NCBI GenBank assembly: GCA_963744255.1
Contig: CAVUSZ010000039.1
Location: 62,001-126,000, forward strand
Length of the DNA: 64,000 bases
From: DATEDA01 sp963744255
GTDB lineage: Bacteria; Pseudomonadota; Gammaproteobacteria; Burkholderiales; SG8-39
Direction of reading: 5' to 3'
Below the pieces are notes generated by a model. It worked only from the letters and a program-made list of their open reading frames with translations, was not told where the DNA came from and did no database searches. Both the position numbers and the translations under genes were made by a program. This document shows positions 1 through 8,411 of this stretch, piece after piece (positions within the stretch are counted from its first letter, which is position 1; every line of letters begins with the position of its first letter).

Positions 1-1650
1 TGCAATCTCGGCACCGACCACGCGCCGCTCATCGAGGAGATGGCGCGCTGGCGGCGGACCGGGCGCGCCTTCCCGAAGACGATCCTCTGCCCGCACGAGA
101 ACGTCGCCGTCCACATGGCCGCCGGCTACGCGATGATGACCGGGCGCGGCCAGGGCGTGCTGGTCCACGTCGATGTCGGCACGGGGAACTCGGCGGTCGC
201 GATGCACAACGCCTTCCGCGGCCGGACGCCGCTGCTGCTGATGGCTGGTCGCGCGCCGTTCACGCAGCGCGGAGAGCTGACCGGCTCGCGCGACGCCTAC
301 GTGCATTTCGTGCAGGAGCCGTACGACCAGGCGGGTATCGTGCGGCCGTACGTGAAATGGGAATACTCGCTGCCGTCGGGCGTGGTCGCGAAGGAGGTGT
401 TGCGCCGCGCGCACACGATGATGCAGAGCGATCCGCAGGGGCCGGTGTACCTGATGCTCCCGCGCGAGACGCTCGCCGAGACCTGGGCCGAGAGCGCGGT
501 GCGCTCGTTTCCGCCGGAGCGGTTCGGCGCCGCCGCGGCGGGGGGCGCCGACCCGCAAGCGATCGAACTGCTCGCCGACCGACTGATCGCAGCGAAGAAT
601 CCGCTCCTCGTCACCGCGTATGCAGGCCGTGACACCGCGACGCCCGCGCGCCTCGACGAGCTCGCGCGGCTCGCGGGCATCCGCGTGTTCGAGTTCAACC
701 CGCTGCATCTCAACATCCCGGCCGACTCGCCGTGCTGCGCCGGCTTCGTTCCGGGCAAGCACGTTGCCGAGGCCGATCTCGGCATCCTGCTCGACGTCGA
801 CGTGCCGTGGATCCCCAACGACACGCCGGAGAACCCGGCCACGTTCTGGGCGCAGATCGACGTCGACGTCGTCAAGCAGGGCTTCCCGATGTGGGACTTC
901 GCCGCGAACCTCAGGATCCAGGGCGCGAGCCGGCGGATCCTCGAGCAGTTGCTAGCGGCAGTGAAGACGAAGGCGACACCGGCGTTCCGCGCGGCGGCGG
1001 GCAAGCGGGTCGAGGCGCTGGCGGCCGAGCATGCGGCGCGGAAGGCGGCGCTCGCGAAGCTCGCCGCCGACAAGGGCGTGCCCGGGAAGATCAACCCGCA
1101 ATACCTCTGCGCCGAGGTCGGTCGCGCGATCGGGCCCGATGACATCCTCGTGAACGAGGCGATCCGCAACGCGCTCGCGGTTTTCAACCAGATCCCGCGC
1201 TCCACGCCGGGCACGGTCGTGGGGCTCTCGGGCGGCGGTCTCGGCTTCTCCGGGGGGACGGCCCTCGGGGCGAAGCTCGCGCGGCCGGACCGCACCGTGG
1301 TGCAGGTCTGCGGCGACGGCAGCTTCTACTTCTGCAACCCGGCGTCGGTCTACGCGGTCGCGAAGCAGTACCGGCTCCCGATCTTCACCGTGGTGCTCGA
1401 CAACTCGGGCTGGTCGGCGGTGAAGGAGGCGACGTTGCGCGTGTACCCGGACGGCGAGGCGCAGGCGACGAACGAGTACGAGGCGCTGCTCGCGCCCGAC
1501 ATGAACTTCGCGAAGATCGCCGAGGCGGCTGGCGCCTACGGCGAGCTCGTCGAGGACCCGGAAGCCGTGCCGGCGGCAATCCGGCGCTGCCTCGCGGCCA
1601 CGCGCGGCGGGCAGGCGGCCATCCTTCACGCCCGGGTCACACCGCTGTAG
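1..1650 (+). CDS. Thiamine pyrophosphate-dependent enzyme, acetolactate synthase-like (5' end outside window)
   Basis: The reading frame is open from the first base, so the true start lies upstream. The visible part is 549 residues. It has the architecture of the acetolactate synthase / benzoylformate decarboxylase superfamily. The N-terminal PYR domain carries the expected glutamate in CPHENVAVHMAAGYA (window residue 33). A central domain follows, and the C-terminal PP domain has the Mg-TPP motif starting GDGSFYF near 1312-1330 and ending LDN near 1400. The substrate cannot be read from sequence; members decarboxylate or ligate 2-oxo acids. The next gene is convergent and there is no clear operon partner on the right. 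Confidence 0.88.
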   Translation, partial: CNLGTDHAPLIEEMARWRRTGRAFPKTILCPHENVAVHMAAGYAMMTGRGQGVLVHVDVGTGNSAVAMHNAFRGRTPLLLMAGRAPFTQRGELTGSRDAYVHFVQEPYDQAGIVRPYVKWEYSLPSGVVAKEVLRRAHTMMQSDPQGPVYLMLPRETLAETWAESAVRSFPPERFGAAAAGGADPQAIELLADRLIAAKNPLLVTAYAGRDTATPARLDELARLAGIRVFEFNPLHLNIPADSPCCAGFVPGKHVAEADLGILLDVDVPWIPNDTPENPATFWAQIDVDVVKQGFPMWDFAANLRIQGASRRILEQLLAAVKTKATPAFRAAAGKRVEALAAEHAARKAALAKLAADKGVPGKINPQYLCAEVGRAIGPDDILVNEAIRNALAVFNQIPRSTPGTVVGLSGGGLGFSGGTALGAKLARPDRTVVQVCGDGSFYFCNPASVYAVAKQYRLPIFTVVLDNSGWSAVKEATLRVYPDGEAQATNEYEALLAPDMNFAKIAEAAGAYGELVEDPEAVPAAIRRCLAATRGGQAAILHARVTPL

Positions 1651-1731
1651 AGATCAGTACCCGGCGGATGCCGGAGCCGCTCAACCGAGACCGGTTGCCA
1701 TTCGCCGCAGGTGTTCAGCGACCGGACGCGG

Positions 1732-2163
1732 TCAAGGCGAACCGAGGGTCATCCTTATTCCCGACCCGCGGAGCTCACCTTCGAAGGTGTTGCCCTCACC
1801 CGCTTTCCTGAGCACGAGGTTCGCCTTGCTGCAGCCCGCGTTCGGGAACTTGTTCTGGAACGTGACCGCCATCCTCAGCTCGGTCCCGTCGAAGCGACCG
1901 GTCATCGGCTCGTCGTTCATCACGCAAAGTCTCCCGCCCTCCCAGGTGGCCTTCCCCGCGATCGACCCGTCGGGCTTCTGCTCCGCGATGAGAACCGACC
2001 AGGTGCCCCCCAACGCGCCTCTCGGGCCGCCTTGAGTCGGCGCATGGGAAGCCCAGGTCCCCGTCATCCTCTCCGGCAGCTCGCCCTGCGCCGCGAGATC
2101 CTGCGCGGTGCCGGCCAGGGCGGCAAGGACGATCGTTACCCGAAGGCCCAACCGCGCATTCAT
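1732..2163 (-). CDS. Small secreted protein of unknown function
   Basis: 143 residues starting MNARLGLRV. Residues 1-25 are a plausible signal peptide with a hydrophobic core ending in a DLAAQ cleavage region, so the mature protein is probably periplasmic. The remainder has short beta-rich stretches with two Cys (about 80 and 111) that could form a disulfide. The start at 2163 is supported by a GAGGGG-type ribosome site just upstream. I do not recognise the family. The upstream ridA frame reads into this gene without a stop as sequenced, which I attribute to a frameshift in ridA and not to a real fusion. Confidence 0.7.
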   Translation of the reverse strand: MNARLGLRVTIVLAALAGTAQDLAAQGELPERMTGTWASHAPTQGGPRGALGGTWSVLIAEQKPDGSIAGKATWEGGRLCVMNDEPMTGRFDGTELRMAVTFQNKFPNAGCSKANLVLRKAGEGNTFEGELRGSGIRMTLGSP

Positions 2164-2261
2164 GGTCCCCTCCTCGACAAGACGCCAGTATCGTCGGTCG
2201 GTCTCGATGCTTCGCGACCGCGCGAGAGCGCTCCACGCGGAACTTCGCGATGATCCGCGGG

Positions 2262-2748
2262 CTAACCGTGCTTCTTGCGCTTGGCCGCTTTGCGCGCCGG
2301 CCGCTTCGCTGGCTTCGCTGCGGGCGCGCGCCGCTTTCGCCGCGGGCGCCGCCGCTTTCGCCGCGATCGCCTCGACCTCGACGAGGTACTCGGGCCGTAC
2401 GAGCGAGGTGATGATGAGCCCGGTCGAAGCCGGCCGGTGTCCGGCCAGGAATTTCGCGCGCGTCGCGGCGTACCGCGGGAAGTGGTCGAGGCGCGTCAAG
2501 TACTGCGTGATCTTGACGAGGTCGGTGACCTCCATGCCCGCAGTACCGAGGATCGCGATGATGTTCTGCCACGCGACCTCGGCCTGCTCCTCGACCGTGA
2601 CGGGAAGGGTGCCGTCCTTCCGCAGTCCGATCTGCCCGGCGACGTGGAGCCAGCGGGCATTCGGCGGAACCTCCACGCCGTGGCTATAGGTGCCGATCGG
2701 GTCGGCGATGGTCTGCGGGTTGTGGAACGTTGGCATGGTTTGCTCCAT
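2262..2748 (-). CDS. RidA (YjgF/YER057c/UK114) family protein, apparent +1 frameshift near the C-terminus
   Basis: RidA-type enamine/imine deaminases hydrolyse reactive 2-aminoacrylate-type intermediates released by PLP enzymes. The start is MEQTMPTFHN (2748), or MPTFHN at 2736. The core runs from HVAGQIGLR to LVRPEYLVEVEAIAAKA, which is the conserved C-terminal RidA strand with its Arg and Glu. After the core the frame as given has no stop and runs into the next gene. One base shift near 2320-2335 restores a Lys/Arg-rich tail, KPAKRPARKAAKRKKHG, followed by TAG at 2262-2264. The span is 487 nt, one base over a multiple of three. Such basic Ala/Lys tails are common in Betaproteobacteria. I treat the gene as functional with a sequencing error. 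Confidence 0.8.
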
Positions 2749-2813
2749 CAGGCAGGAAGGTTTGACGTCATCGATCTCGTACGGGGGCACGTCGCGCGCG
2801 ATGGTACCCTCGG

Positions 2814-3521
2814 CTAGCGCGAGACGCCACGCGCCTTGTCGAGCAGCGCGCGTGCCTGCGTCGCCCACCCGGCCGCGCCATCGCGAACGTCGTCCCACGT
2901 GACCTGGCGGCCGATGAAGAGGTGCACGTCCTTGCGCGTCGTGACCTGCGCGAAGAGCCGCTCGCCGGTCACCCCGTCGAGCACCTCGGCCTCCCCCGAG
3001 ATCGCGATGACGGTCTTGTCGGTTCCGGTCGCATAGCGTGCGGCGTCGATCGCGATCTTGATCGGCAACACGTCGAGCGGCGTGAGGCCCGGACGCTCGG
3101 GCGTCACGCCGGTGAGCGCGAAGTGCAGCTTGAGCACGCCCGGGCCCGGCTGGTCGACGACCTGGTAGCCGCCGGCGCGGAACTCCTGCGTGACCTGCTG
3201 GCGAAACTCGTCGACCATCTTCTTGTACAGTCCGGGCTCGATCCCGGGGTAGGCGCCGCGCGGGTTGATCCAGACCTCGACCGGCTCGATGAAGAGCTTC
3301 GTATAGGACTTCCACTCCACGCCGGCCTTCACCCATTGCCAGGTGTCCAGCCGGCCCGGCACCTTCCGGAACTGGCTGTAGTCGCCGAGGAAGCCGGAGG
3401 CCTCCACCGACGAGCCGGGGAGGAGCCCGGGCGAGGAGCCGGATCCTCCCGTCGTATCGGGTTGCGTGGCGCAGCCGGCAGCGAGGAGCGCTGCAACGAC
3501 GATCCAGGCGAAGCGACGCAT
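2814..3521 (-). CDS. DUF3313-family lipoprotein
   Basis: 235 residues. It begins with a lipoprotein signal (hydrophobic stretch, lipobox LAAGC with Cys17), so it is probably anchored in the periplasm or outer membrane. The body, from about residue 50, resembles the DUF3313 family: GIEPGLYKKMVDEFRQ and the later GEAEVLDGVTGERLFAQ segment are typical. The function of the family is not established. The gene stands between ridA and the gamma-glutamyltransferase on the same strand, with 27 nt to the latter. Confidence 0.75.
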   Translation of the reverse strand: MRRFAWIVVAALLAAGCATQPDTTGGSGSSPGLLPGSSVEASGFLGDYSQFRKVPGRLDTWQWVKAGVEWKSYTKLFIEPVEVWINPRGAYPGIEPGLYKKMVDEFRQQVTQEFRAGGYQVVDQPGPGVLKLHFALTGVTPERPGLTPLDVLPIKIAIDAARYATGTDKTVIAISGEAEVLDGVTGERLFAQVTTRKDVHLFIGRQVTWDDVRDGAAGWATQARALLDKARGVSR

Positions 3522-3548
3522 CTCTTTCTCCCCGAGTCGGTGGGCGGG

Positions 3549-5141
3549 CTAGAAGCCCACTGCGAGCGAATCGCGCCGCGGATCCGACGCGGCGACGTAC
3601 CCGCCGTCGATGCGCAGCGCGATCTGCGCGCACCCGAAGTCCATGTAGCCCGCGGGCAGCTCGACGATGCGGTGGCCACGGCGCGAGAGCTCGCTCACCG
3701 TCGCCGGCGGGAACGCGCTCTCGAGATTCACGTCGAGGCCGGTCATCACGCGGAAGCGTGGCCCGTCGATCGCGGTCTGCGGGCTCTGGCCGTAGTCGAT
3801 CATCCGCACCATGAGCTGCGTGTGGCCCTGCGGCTGCATGGTGCCGCCCATGAGGCCGAAGCTCATCACCGGGACGCCGTTCTTCGTCACGAAGCCGGGG
3901 ATGATGGTGTGGTAGGGGCGCTTCCGCGGCGCGACGCGGTTCGGATGGTCCGGCTCGAGCACGAATCCCGAGCCGCGGTTCTGCAGGCTGATGCCCGTAC
4001 CCGGCACCACCACGCCCGAGCCGAAACCCATGAAGTTCGACTGGATCAGCGACACCATCAAGCCCTCGGCGTCGGCCGTGGTGAGATAGATCGTCCCGCC
4101 GCGCGGCGGCGTGCCGTGGCCGAAATCCCGGGCGCGCTGCATGTCGATGAGCTTCGCGCGCCCGGCGAGGTAGTCGGGGTCGAGCAGGTGCGAGTGCTTC
4201 ACCTCGGCCATCGCCGCGGGATCCGCGACGTACGCCCGCGCGTCGGCGAACGCGAGCTTTACCGCCTCGATCTGGAGATGCACGCTGTCCGGCGAGTCGA
4301 CCGGCGCTCGCGCCACGTCGAAGTGCGACAGCATCCCGAGCGCCATCAGGCAGACGACGCCCTGGGTGTTCGGCGGGATCTCGTGCACCGTGTAGCCGCG
4401 GTAATCCTGGCTGATCGTCCCGACCCAGTCGTTCGTGTGCGCGGCGAGATCGTCGCGGGTCATCGCGCCCTCGCACGCGACCGCGTGCGCTTCGATCCGC
4501 GCCGCGAGCTCGCCCTCGTAGAAGGCCTTGCCGCGCGTCTCGGCGATCAGCTCGAGCGTGCCGGCGGCGTCGCGGAGCGCGAAGCGTTCGCCGGCGCGCG
4601 GCGCGCGGCCACCCGGCAGGAAGGCATACGCGAACCCCGGTTGGTTCTTGAGCTCGGGCACCTGCTGCTCCCAACGCTGCGCGACGAACGGCGACACGAG
4701 ATAGCCATTGAAGGCGTACTCGATCGCGGGCTCGAACAGCTTCTCGAACGGCAGCTGGCCGTAGCGCTCCGACAGCTCGACCCACGCCGACACGCAGCCG
4801 GGCACCGACACGCTGTTCCAGCCGCGGGTCGGCACTGCCGTCTTGCCGGCGAAGTACTCGGGAGTCCACGCGGCCGGCGAGCGGCCCGACGCGTTGAGGC
4901 CGGCGAGCTCCTTCCCGTCCCAGACGATGGCAAAGAGGTCCGACCCGATACCGTTCGAGATCGGCTCGACGATCGTCAGCGCGATCGCGGCGCCGAGCGC
5001 GGCGTCCATCGCGTTGCCGCCCTCGAGCAGCATCCGCAGACCCGCCTGCGCGGCGAGCGGCTGCGAGGTCGAGACGACGTTCGACGCCATCGTCGGCCGG
5101 CGCGCGGTCGGGTAGGAAGAGGTCCAGTTCGTGGAGTTCAT
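3549..5141 (-). CDS. ggt: Gamma-glutamyltransferase family protein
   Basis: 530 residues, usual for this Ntn-hydrolase family, which cleaves gamma-glutamyl bonds (glutathione and relatives) after autoproteolysis into large and small subunits. The N-terminal half has GGNAMDAALGAAIALTIVEP and SGRSPAAW. The processing site is GGTIYLTTAD, where Thr350 would become the N-terminal nucleophile of the small subunit. Downstream, NFMGFGSG and the C-terminal sheet are present. No obvious signal peptide is visible, which fits the cytoplasmic YwrD-like branch better than the secreted glutathione hydrolases. The next gene upstream, an alcohol dehydrogenase, ends 6 nt away, so they are probably cotranscribed. 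Confidence 0.9.
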   Translation of the reverse strand: MNSTNWTSSYPTARRPTMASNVVSTSQPLAAQAGLRMLLEGGNAMDAALGAAIALTIVEPISNGIGSDLFAIVWDGKELAGLNASGRSPAAWTPEYFAGKTAVPTRGWNSVSVPGCVSAWVELSERYGQLPFEKLFEPAIEYAFNGYLVSPFVAQRWEQQVPELKNQPGFAYAFLPGGRAPRAGERFALRDAAGTLELIAETRGKAFYEGELAARIEAHAVACEGAMTRDDLAAHTNDWVGTISQDYRGYTVHEIPPNTQGVVCLMALGMLSHFDVARAPVDSPDSVHLQIEAVKLAFADARAYVADPAAMAEVKHSHLLDPDYLAGRAKLIDMQRARDFGHGTPPRGGTIYLTTADAEGLMVSLIQSNFMGFGSGVVVPGTGISLQNRGSGFVLEPDHPNRVAPRKRPYHTIIPGFVTKNGVPVMSFGLMGGTMQPQGHTQLMVRMIDYGQSPQTAIDGPRFRVMTGLDVNLESAFPPATVSELSRRGHRIVELPAGYMDFGCAQIALRIDGGYVAASDPRRDSLAVGF

Positions 5142-5147
5142 CGCTGG

Positions 5148-6215
5148 TCAGGCGGTTTCATCGACGTCGAGCACGACGCGGCCGAGGATCCGGCCCGCCT
5201 TCAGCTCGTCGAGGGTGCGGTTCACTTCCCGGATCGGGCGCGTCTCGACCGGCGTCGCCTTCAGCTTGCCATTCTGCGCCAGCGCCGCGACCTCCCTCAA
5301 CTCCTGCAGCGTGCCGACGTAGGAGCCGACGATGCCGATCGCGCGCTGCGCGATGGGCGGGAGCGAGATCGTGAGCTCTCCGCCGAAGAGACCGCAGAGG
5401 ACGTAGCGGCCGCCTTTCGCCAGCACGGCGATGCCGAGACTGGCGGTGGCCGGCATGCCCACGAAGTCGAGCGCGCCGGCGACCGCGCCGCCCGAGAGCT
5501 TCTGGATCTGCGCGACGGCGGCCGGCGCGTCGCGCGAGTTCACCGTCTCGCGCGCGCCGGCGGCGCACGCGGCCGCGAACTTGCCCTCGTCGACGTCGCA
5601 GGCGATCACCCGCTCGATCCCGAGCGCCCGCAGGGTCGAGAGCGCGATCATTCCGAGGCCGCCGCAGCCGAGCACGACGACCCAGTCGCGCTCGTCGAGC
5701 GCGGGGAGCTTGCGGATCGCGCTGTAGGTGGTGATGCCGGAGCACGCGAGCGTCGCGGCGAAACCCTCGTCGACCCCCGTCGCATCGACGAGGTATTTCG
5801 CGTCGGGAACGAGCAGGTGCGACGCGTACGCGCCCGGCCGGAACACGCCGACGAAGCGTTGCGCGAGGCAGTAGTTGTCCTGCCCGGCCTTGCACACCGC
5901 GCACTCGCCGCAGCCGATCCACGGGTACACGATCCGTTTCGCGCCCACCCCGACGCCCCTGGCGTCGGGGCCGAGCGCCTCGACCACGCCGTAGGGCTCG
6001 TGGCCGAGCGTGAACGGCGGCACGCAGCCGCGGTCCTTCACGTAGAGGCGTTTGCCGCCGCCGAGATCGAAGTAGCCGTCCCAGATGTGCAGGTCCGAGT
6101 GGCACACACCCGAGCGTGTGATCCGGACCAGCACCTCGGCGCCTTCAGGCTGCGGCGTTTCCTTCACCGCGCGCTGCAGCGGCTTGCCGTGTTCGACGAC
6201 GTCGTAGCTGATCAT
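5148..6215 (-). CDS. Zinc-dependent alcohol dehydrogenase (MDR family)
   Basis: 355 residues. I chose ATG at 6215 because GGAGG lies 4 nt upstream; a longer frame to 6290 has no such support. Catalytic zinc ligands are in SGVCHSDLH and LGHEPYG. The four structural-zinc cysteines sit in GCGECAVCKAGQDNYC. The NAD(P)-binding Rossmann motif is VVLGCGGLGMIAL. It oxidises an alcohol or reduces an aldehyde; the substrate is unknown. It ends 6 nt before the gamma-glutamyltransferase start, suggesting one transcript. Confidence 0.9.
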   Translation of the reverse strand: MISYDVVEHGKPLQRAVKETPQPEGAEVLVRITRSGVCHSDLHIWDGYFDLGGGKRLYVKDRGCVPPFTLGHEPYGVVEALGPDARGVGVGAKRIVYPWIGCGECAVCKAGQDNYCLAQRFVGVFRPGAYASHLLVPDAKYLVDATGVDEGFAATLACSGITTYSAIRKLPALDERDWVVVLGCGGLGMIALSTLRALGIERVIACDVDEGKFAAACAAGARETVNSRDAPAAVAQIQKLSGGAVAGALDFVGMPATASLGIAVLAKGGRYVLCGLFGGELTISLPPIAQRAIGIVGSYVGTLQELREVAALAQNGKLKATPVETRPIREVNRTLDELKAGRILGRVVLDVDETA

Positions 6216-6224
6216 TGGTCCTCC

Positions 6225-6363
6225 AAAGGGGCTCCGACGCAGGAGGCGCGGAGAACGCAGCGGGCCGCTGAGAAAGGAGCCTCCGCTCACCCGGGCAACC
6301 GCCGGTTTCTACGAGTCTCTCTCCGCGATCGCCGTGTTCTCTGCGCTCTCTGCGTGGGAAGTT
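6225..6363 (-). repeat. Intergenic segment with imperfect GAGAACGCAG inverted motifs
   Basis: The gap between metY and the alcohol dehydrogenase holds GGAGAACGCAGCGGG on the left. On the right it holds TGTTCTCTGCGCTCTCTGCG, whose complement has the same GAGAACxC core. The same type of word recurs near 40034-40159 and 52154-52201, so this looks like one copy of a dispersed intergenic repeat family. It could act as a terminator-like structure for metY. The assignment rests on short words only. Confidence 0.4.
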
Positions 6364-7653
6364 CTAAGCGTCAACGGCCGCGTGCAGCGCCTGGTCGATG
6401 TCCCACAGGATGTCGTCCAGCGTCTCGAGCCCGACCGACACGCGGATCATATCGGGCGTGACGCCCGCCTTCGCCTGGTCCTCCTCGGACATCTGGCGGT
6501 GCGTCGTCGACGCGGGATGGATCACGAGCGTCTTCGCGTCGCCGATGTTGGCGAGATGGCTCATGAAGGTCGCGGCGTCGATGAATCTCTCGCCCGCAGC
6601 CGTGCCGCCCTTGATGCCGAACGAGAGCAGCCCGCTCGCGCCCTTCGGCATGTACTTGCAGACGAGCGGGTAGTGCTTGTTGTCGGGCAGGCCGGGGTAG
6701 TTCACCCACGTGACCTGCGGGTGCCCCGTGAGGAACTTCGCCACCGCGAGCGCGTTCGCGCAGTGGCGCTCCATGCGGAGCGGGAGCGTCTCGAGCCCCT
6801 GCACGAGCAGCCAGGCGTTGAACGGCGAGAGCGCCGGGCCGTAGGTGCGCATCGTCTCCATCCGGCAGCGCATCGTGAACCCGAAGTCGCCGAAGGTCTC
6901 GTGGAAGATCACCCCGTGGTAGCCCTGCGACGGCGTCGTCATGCCCGGGAATTTCCCGTTCCCCCAGGGGAACTTGCCCGATTCGACGATCAAGCCGCCC
7001 ATGGTCGTGCCGTGGCCGCCGATGTACTTCGTTGCCGAGTGCACGACGATGTCGGCGCCATGCTCGAGCGGCTGGCAGAGATAGGGCGAGGGCACGGTGT
7101 TGTCGACCACGAACGGCACGCCCGCCGCGCGCGCGATCGCCCCGATCGCCGCGATGTCGACGACGTTGATCGACGGGTTCCCGAGCGTCTCGGCGTAGAG
7201 GAGCCTGGTGCTCGGCCTGATCGCGCGGGCGAAGTTCTCGGGGTCGTCGGGATCGACGAACGTGGCTTCGATGCCGAGCTTCTTCAGGTTCACCCCGAGC
7301 AGCGTGTGAGTGCCGCCGTAGAGCGTCGCCGCGGAGACCGCGTGATCGCCCGCCTCGAGCAAGGTCATGATCGCCACCGCCTCGGCGGCCTGGCCGGTAG
7401 CGGTCGCGAGCGCGGCGCGACCGCCCTCGAGCGCCGCCACGCGTTCCTCGAGCACCGCGACGGTCGGGTTCGAGATCCGCGAGTAGACGTTGCCGAAGGT
7501 CTGCAGGTTGAAAAGGCTCGCCGCGTGCTCGGCCGAGTCGAATACGAACGAGGTCGTCTGGTAGATCGGCGCCGCTCGCGCGCCGGTGGTCGCGTCGGGG
7601 ATCTGCCCGGCGTGGAGCGCGAGGGTCTCGAAGCCGAATTTGCGGTCGGGCAT
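6364..7653 (-). CDS. metY: O-acetylhomoserine aminocarboxypropyltransferase (sulfhydrylase)
   Basis: 429 residues, the normal length for MetY-type Cys/Met metabolism PLP enzymes, which convert O-acetylhomoserine plus sulfide (or methanethiol) to homocysteine (or methionine). The substrate-side arginine region YSRISNPTVAVLEERVAALE, the cofactor aspartate in FVVDNTVPSPYL and the Schiff-base lysine K209 in HSATKYIGGHG are all visible. The long insertion after the lysine (GKFPWGNGKFPGM) is typical of O-acetylhomoserine enzymes and separates it from MetB/MetC. Its ATG overlaps the TGA of the upstream CoA-binding gene (TGATG), which implies coupled translation. Confidence 0.94.
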   Translation of the reverse strand: MPDRKFGFETLALHAGQIPDATTGARAAPIYQTTSFVFDSAEHAASLFNLQTFGNVYSRISNPTVAVLEERVAALEGGRAALATATGQAAEAVAIMTLLEAGDHAVSAATLYGGTHTLLGVNLKKLGIEATFVDPDDPENFARAIRPSTRLLYAETLGNPSINVVDIAAIGAIARAAGVPFVVDNTVPSPYLCQPLEHGADIVVHSATKYIGGHGTTMGGLIVESGKFPWGNGKFPGMTTPSQGYHGVIFHETFGDFGFTMRCRMETMRTYGPALSPFNAWLLVQGLETLPLRMERHCANALAVAKFLTGHPQVTWVNYPGLPDNKHYPLVCKYMPKGASGLLSFGIKGGTAAGERFIDAATFMSHLANIGDAKTLVIHPASTTHRQMSEEDQAKAGVTPDMIRVSVGLETLDDILWDIDQALHAAVDA

Positions 7654-8126
7654 CAGTTCGCGATGTACTTCGGCCGCTTCGCCGAGATGACCTTCGTGTT
7701 CACGCCCGTCCAGTTGAGGCCGCCGAAGAGCCGCGCGTGCTCGATCTTCACGCAGCGGTCCATGACCGTCTCGAGCCCGGCGGCCTCGGCCGTGCGCGCA
7801 GCCTCGGCGTTGGTCACGCCGAGCTGCTGCCAGAGCACCTTCGCCTCGATCGCGATCGCGTCCTCGGCGACCGGCATGATGTCCGCGGCCTTGCGGAAGC
7901 AGTCGACGATGTCGACTTTGACGGGAATGGCGCGCAGCGATTTGTAGCAGCGCTGGCCGAGGATTACGTCATAGCGCGGGTTCACGGGGATCACGGTGTA
8001 GCCGTGCTCGATCATGTACTTCGCAGCGAAGTAGCTCGGACGGAACCAGTCGGCGGATAACCCGACGACGGCGAGCACCTTGCTTGTCGCCAGTATGCGG
8101 CGGAGACCCGGGATATCGTCGACCAT
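7653..8126 (-). CDS. CoA-binding domain protein (YccU-like)
   Basis: 157 residues from MVDDIPGLRR. It is a single CoA-binding Rossmann domain: VLAVVGLSADWFRPSYFAA carries the glycine loop, followed by VIPVNPRYDVILGQ and a C-terminal MDRCVKIEH that resembles the succinyl-CoA synthetase alpha-type site. Stand-alone members bind CoA but have no firmly established reaction. Its stop overlaps the metY start, so the two are made together; a link to sulfur or thiol metabolism is an inference from that. The start is uncertain because the ribosome site is weak; a GTG eight codons upstream is possible. Confidence 0.82.
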   Translation of the reverse strand: MVDDIPGLRRILATSKVLAVVGLSADWFRPSYFAAKYMIEHGYTVIPVNPRYDVILGQRCYKSLRAIPVKVDIVDCFRKAADIMPVAEDAIAIEAKVLWQQLGVTNAEAARTAEAAGLETVMDRCVKIEHARLFGGLNWTGVNTKVISAKRPKYIAN

Positions 8127-8411
8127 CGTGGGCGGGAGCTGAGATGACACGCCTATCGTATTGTAGCCGGCCGGACCCAGGCCTTCGCTTCGACCACGGG
8201 GGATTCCGATGGGACCGGCCGCTGCGCGGCGGGATTCCAGCACGTCTTTTCCGTGGAAATTACCCAGGACCGAACCGGTCGGCCGAAAGTCCTACTACCG
8301 CCACCGGCGAGGGTGTGGAATAGACCGCGAATCAGGGGCTTGGCCTAAGGCGACCGACGTATTCCCGTTCGCGGCGACGCGGCGCACTCTGCGTGCTGAC
8401 GGAGTGTGCCC
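8127..8411. promoter_or_regulatory. Divergent control region with repeated GGGATTCC words
   Basis: This 285-base gap separates the divergent CoA-binding/metY unit and the large membrane protein. It contains GGGATTCC at 8200-8207 and again at 8231-8238, 31 bases apart (about three helical turns). There is an inverted TTTCC-N2-GGAAA near 8249-8260 and a related GTATTCCC near 8359. No convincing sigma70 promoter could be picked by eye. The repeats could be a regulator site for the large gene, but this is inferred only from spacing and symmetry. Confidence 0.3.

Noticed and set aside
1732..4869. A 1045-codon open frame covering the small secreted protein, ridA and part of the gamma-glutamyltransferase region
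   Set aside because: It is three unrelated stretches in one frame. The upper part is antisense-like low-complexity translation of the ggt region; only the RidA and small-protein parts are real.
2922..6461. A 1179-codon + strand open frame opposite ggt and the alcohol dehydrogenase
   Set aside because: Its residue content is mainly Arg/His/Asp/Leu/Val, as expected for the complement of GC-rich genes, and the minus-strand genes have clear motifs.
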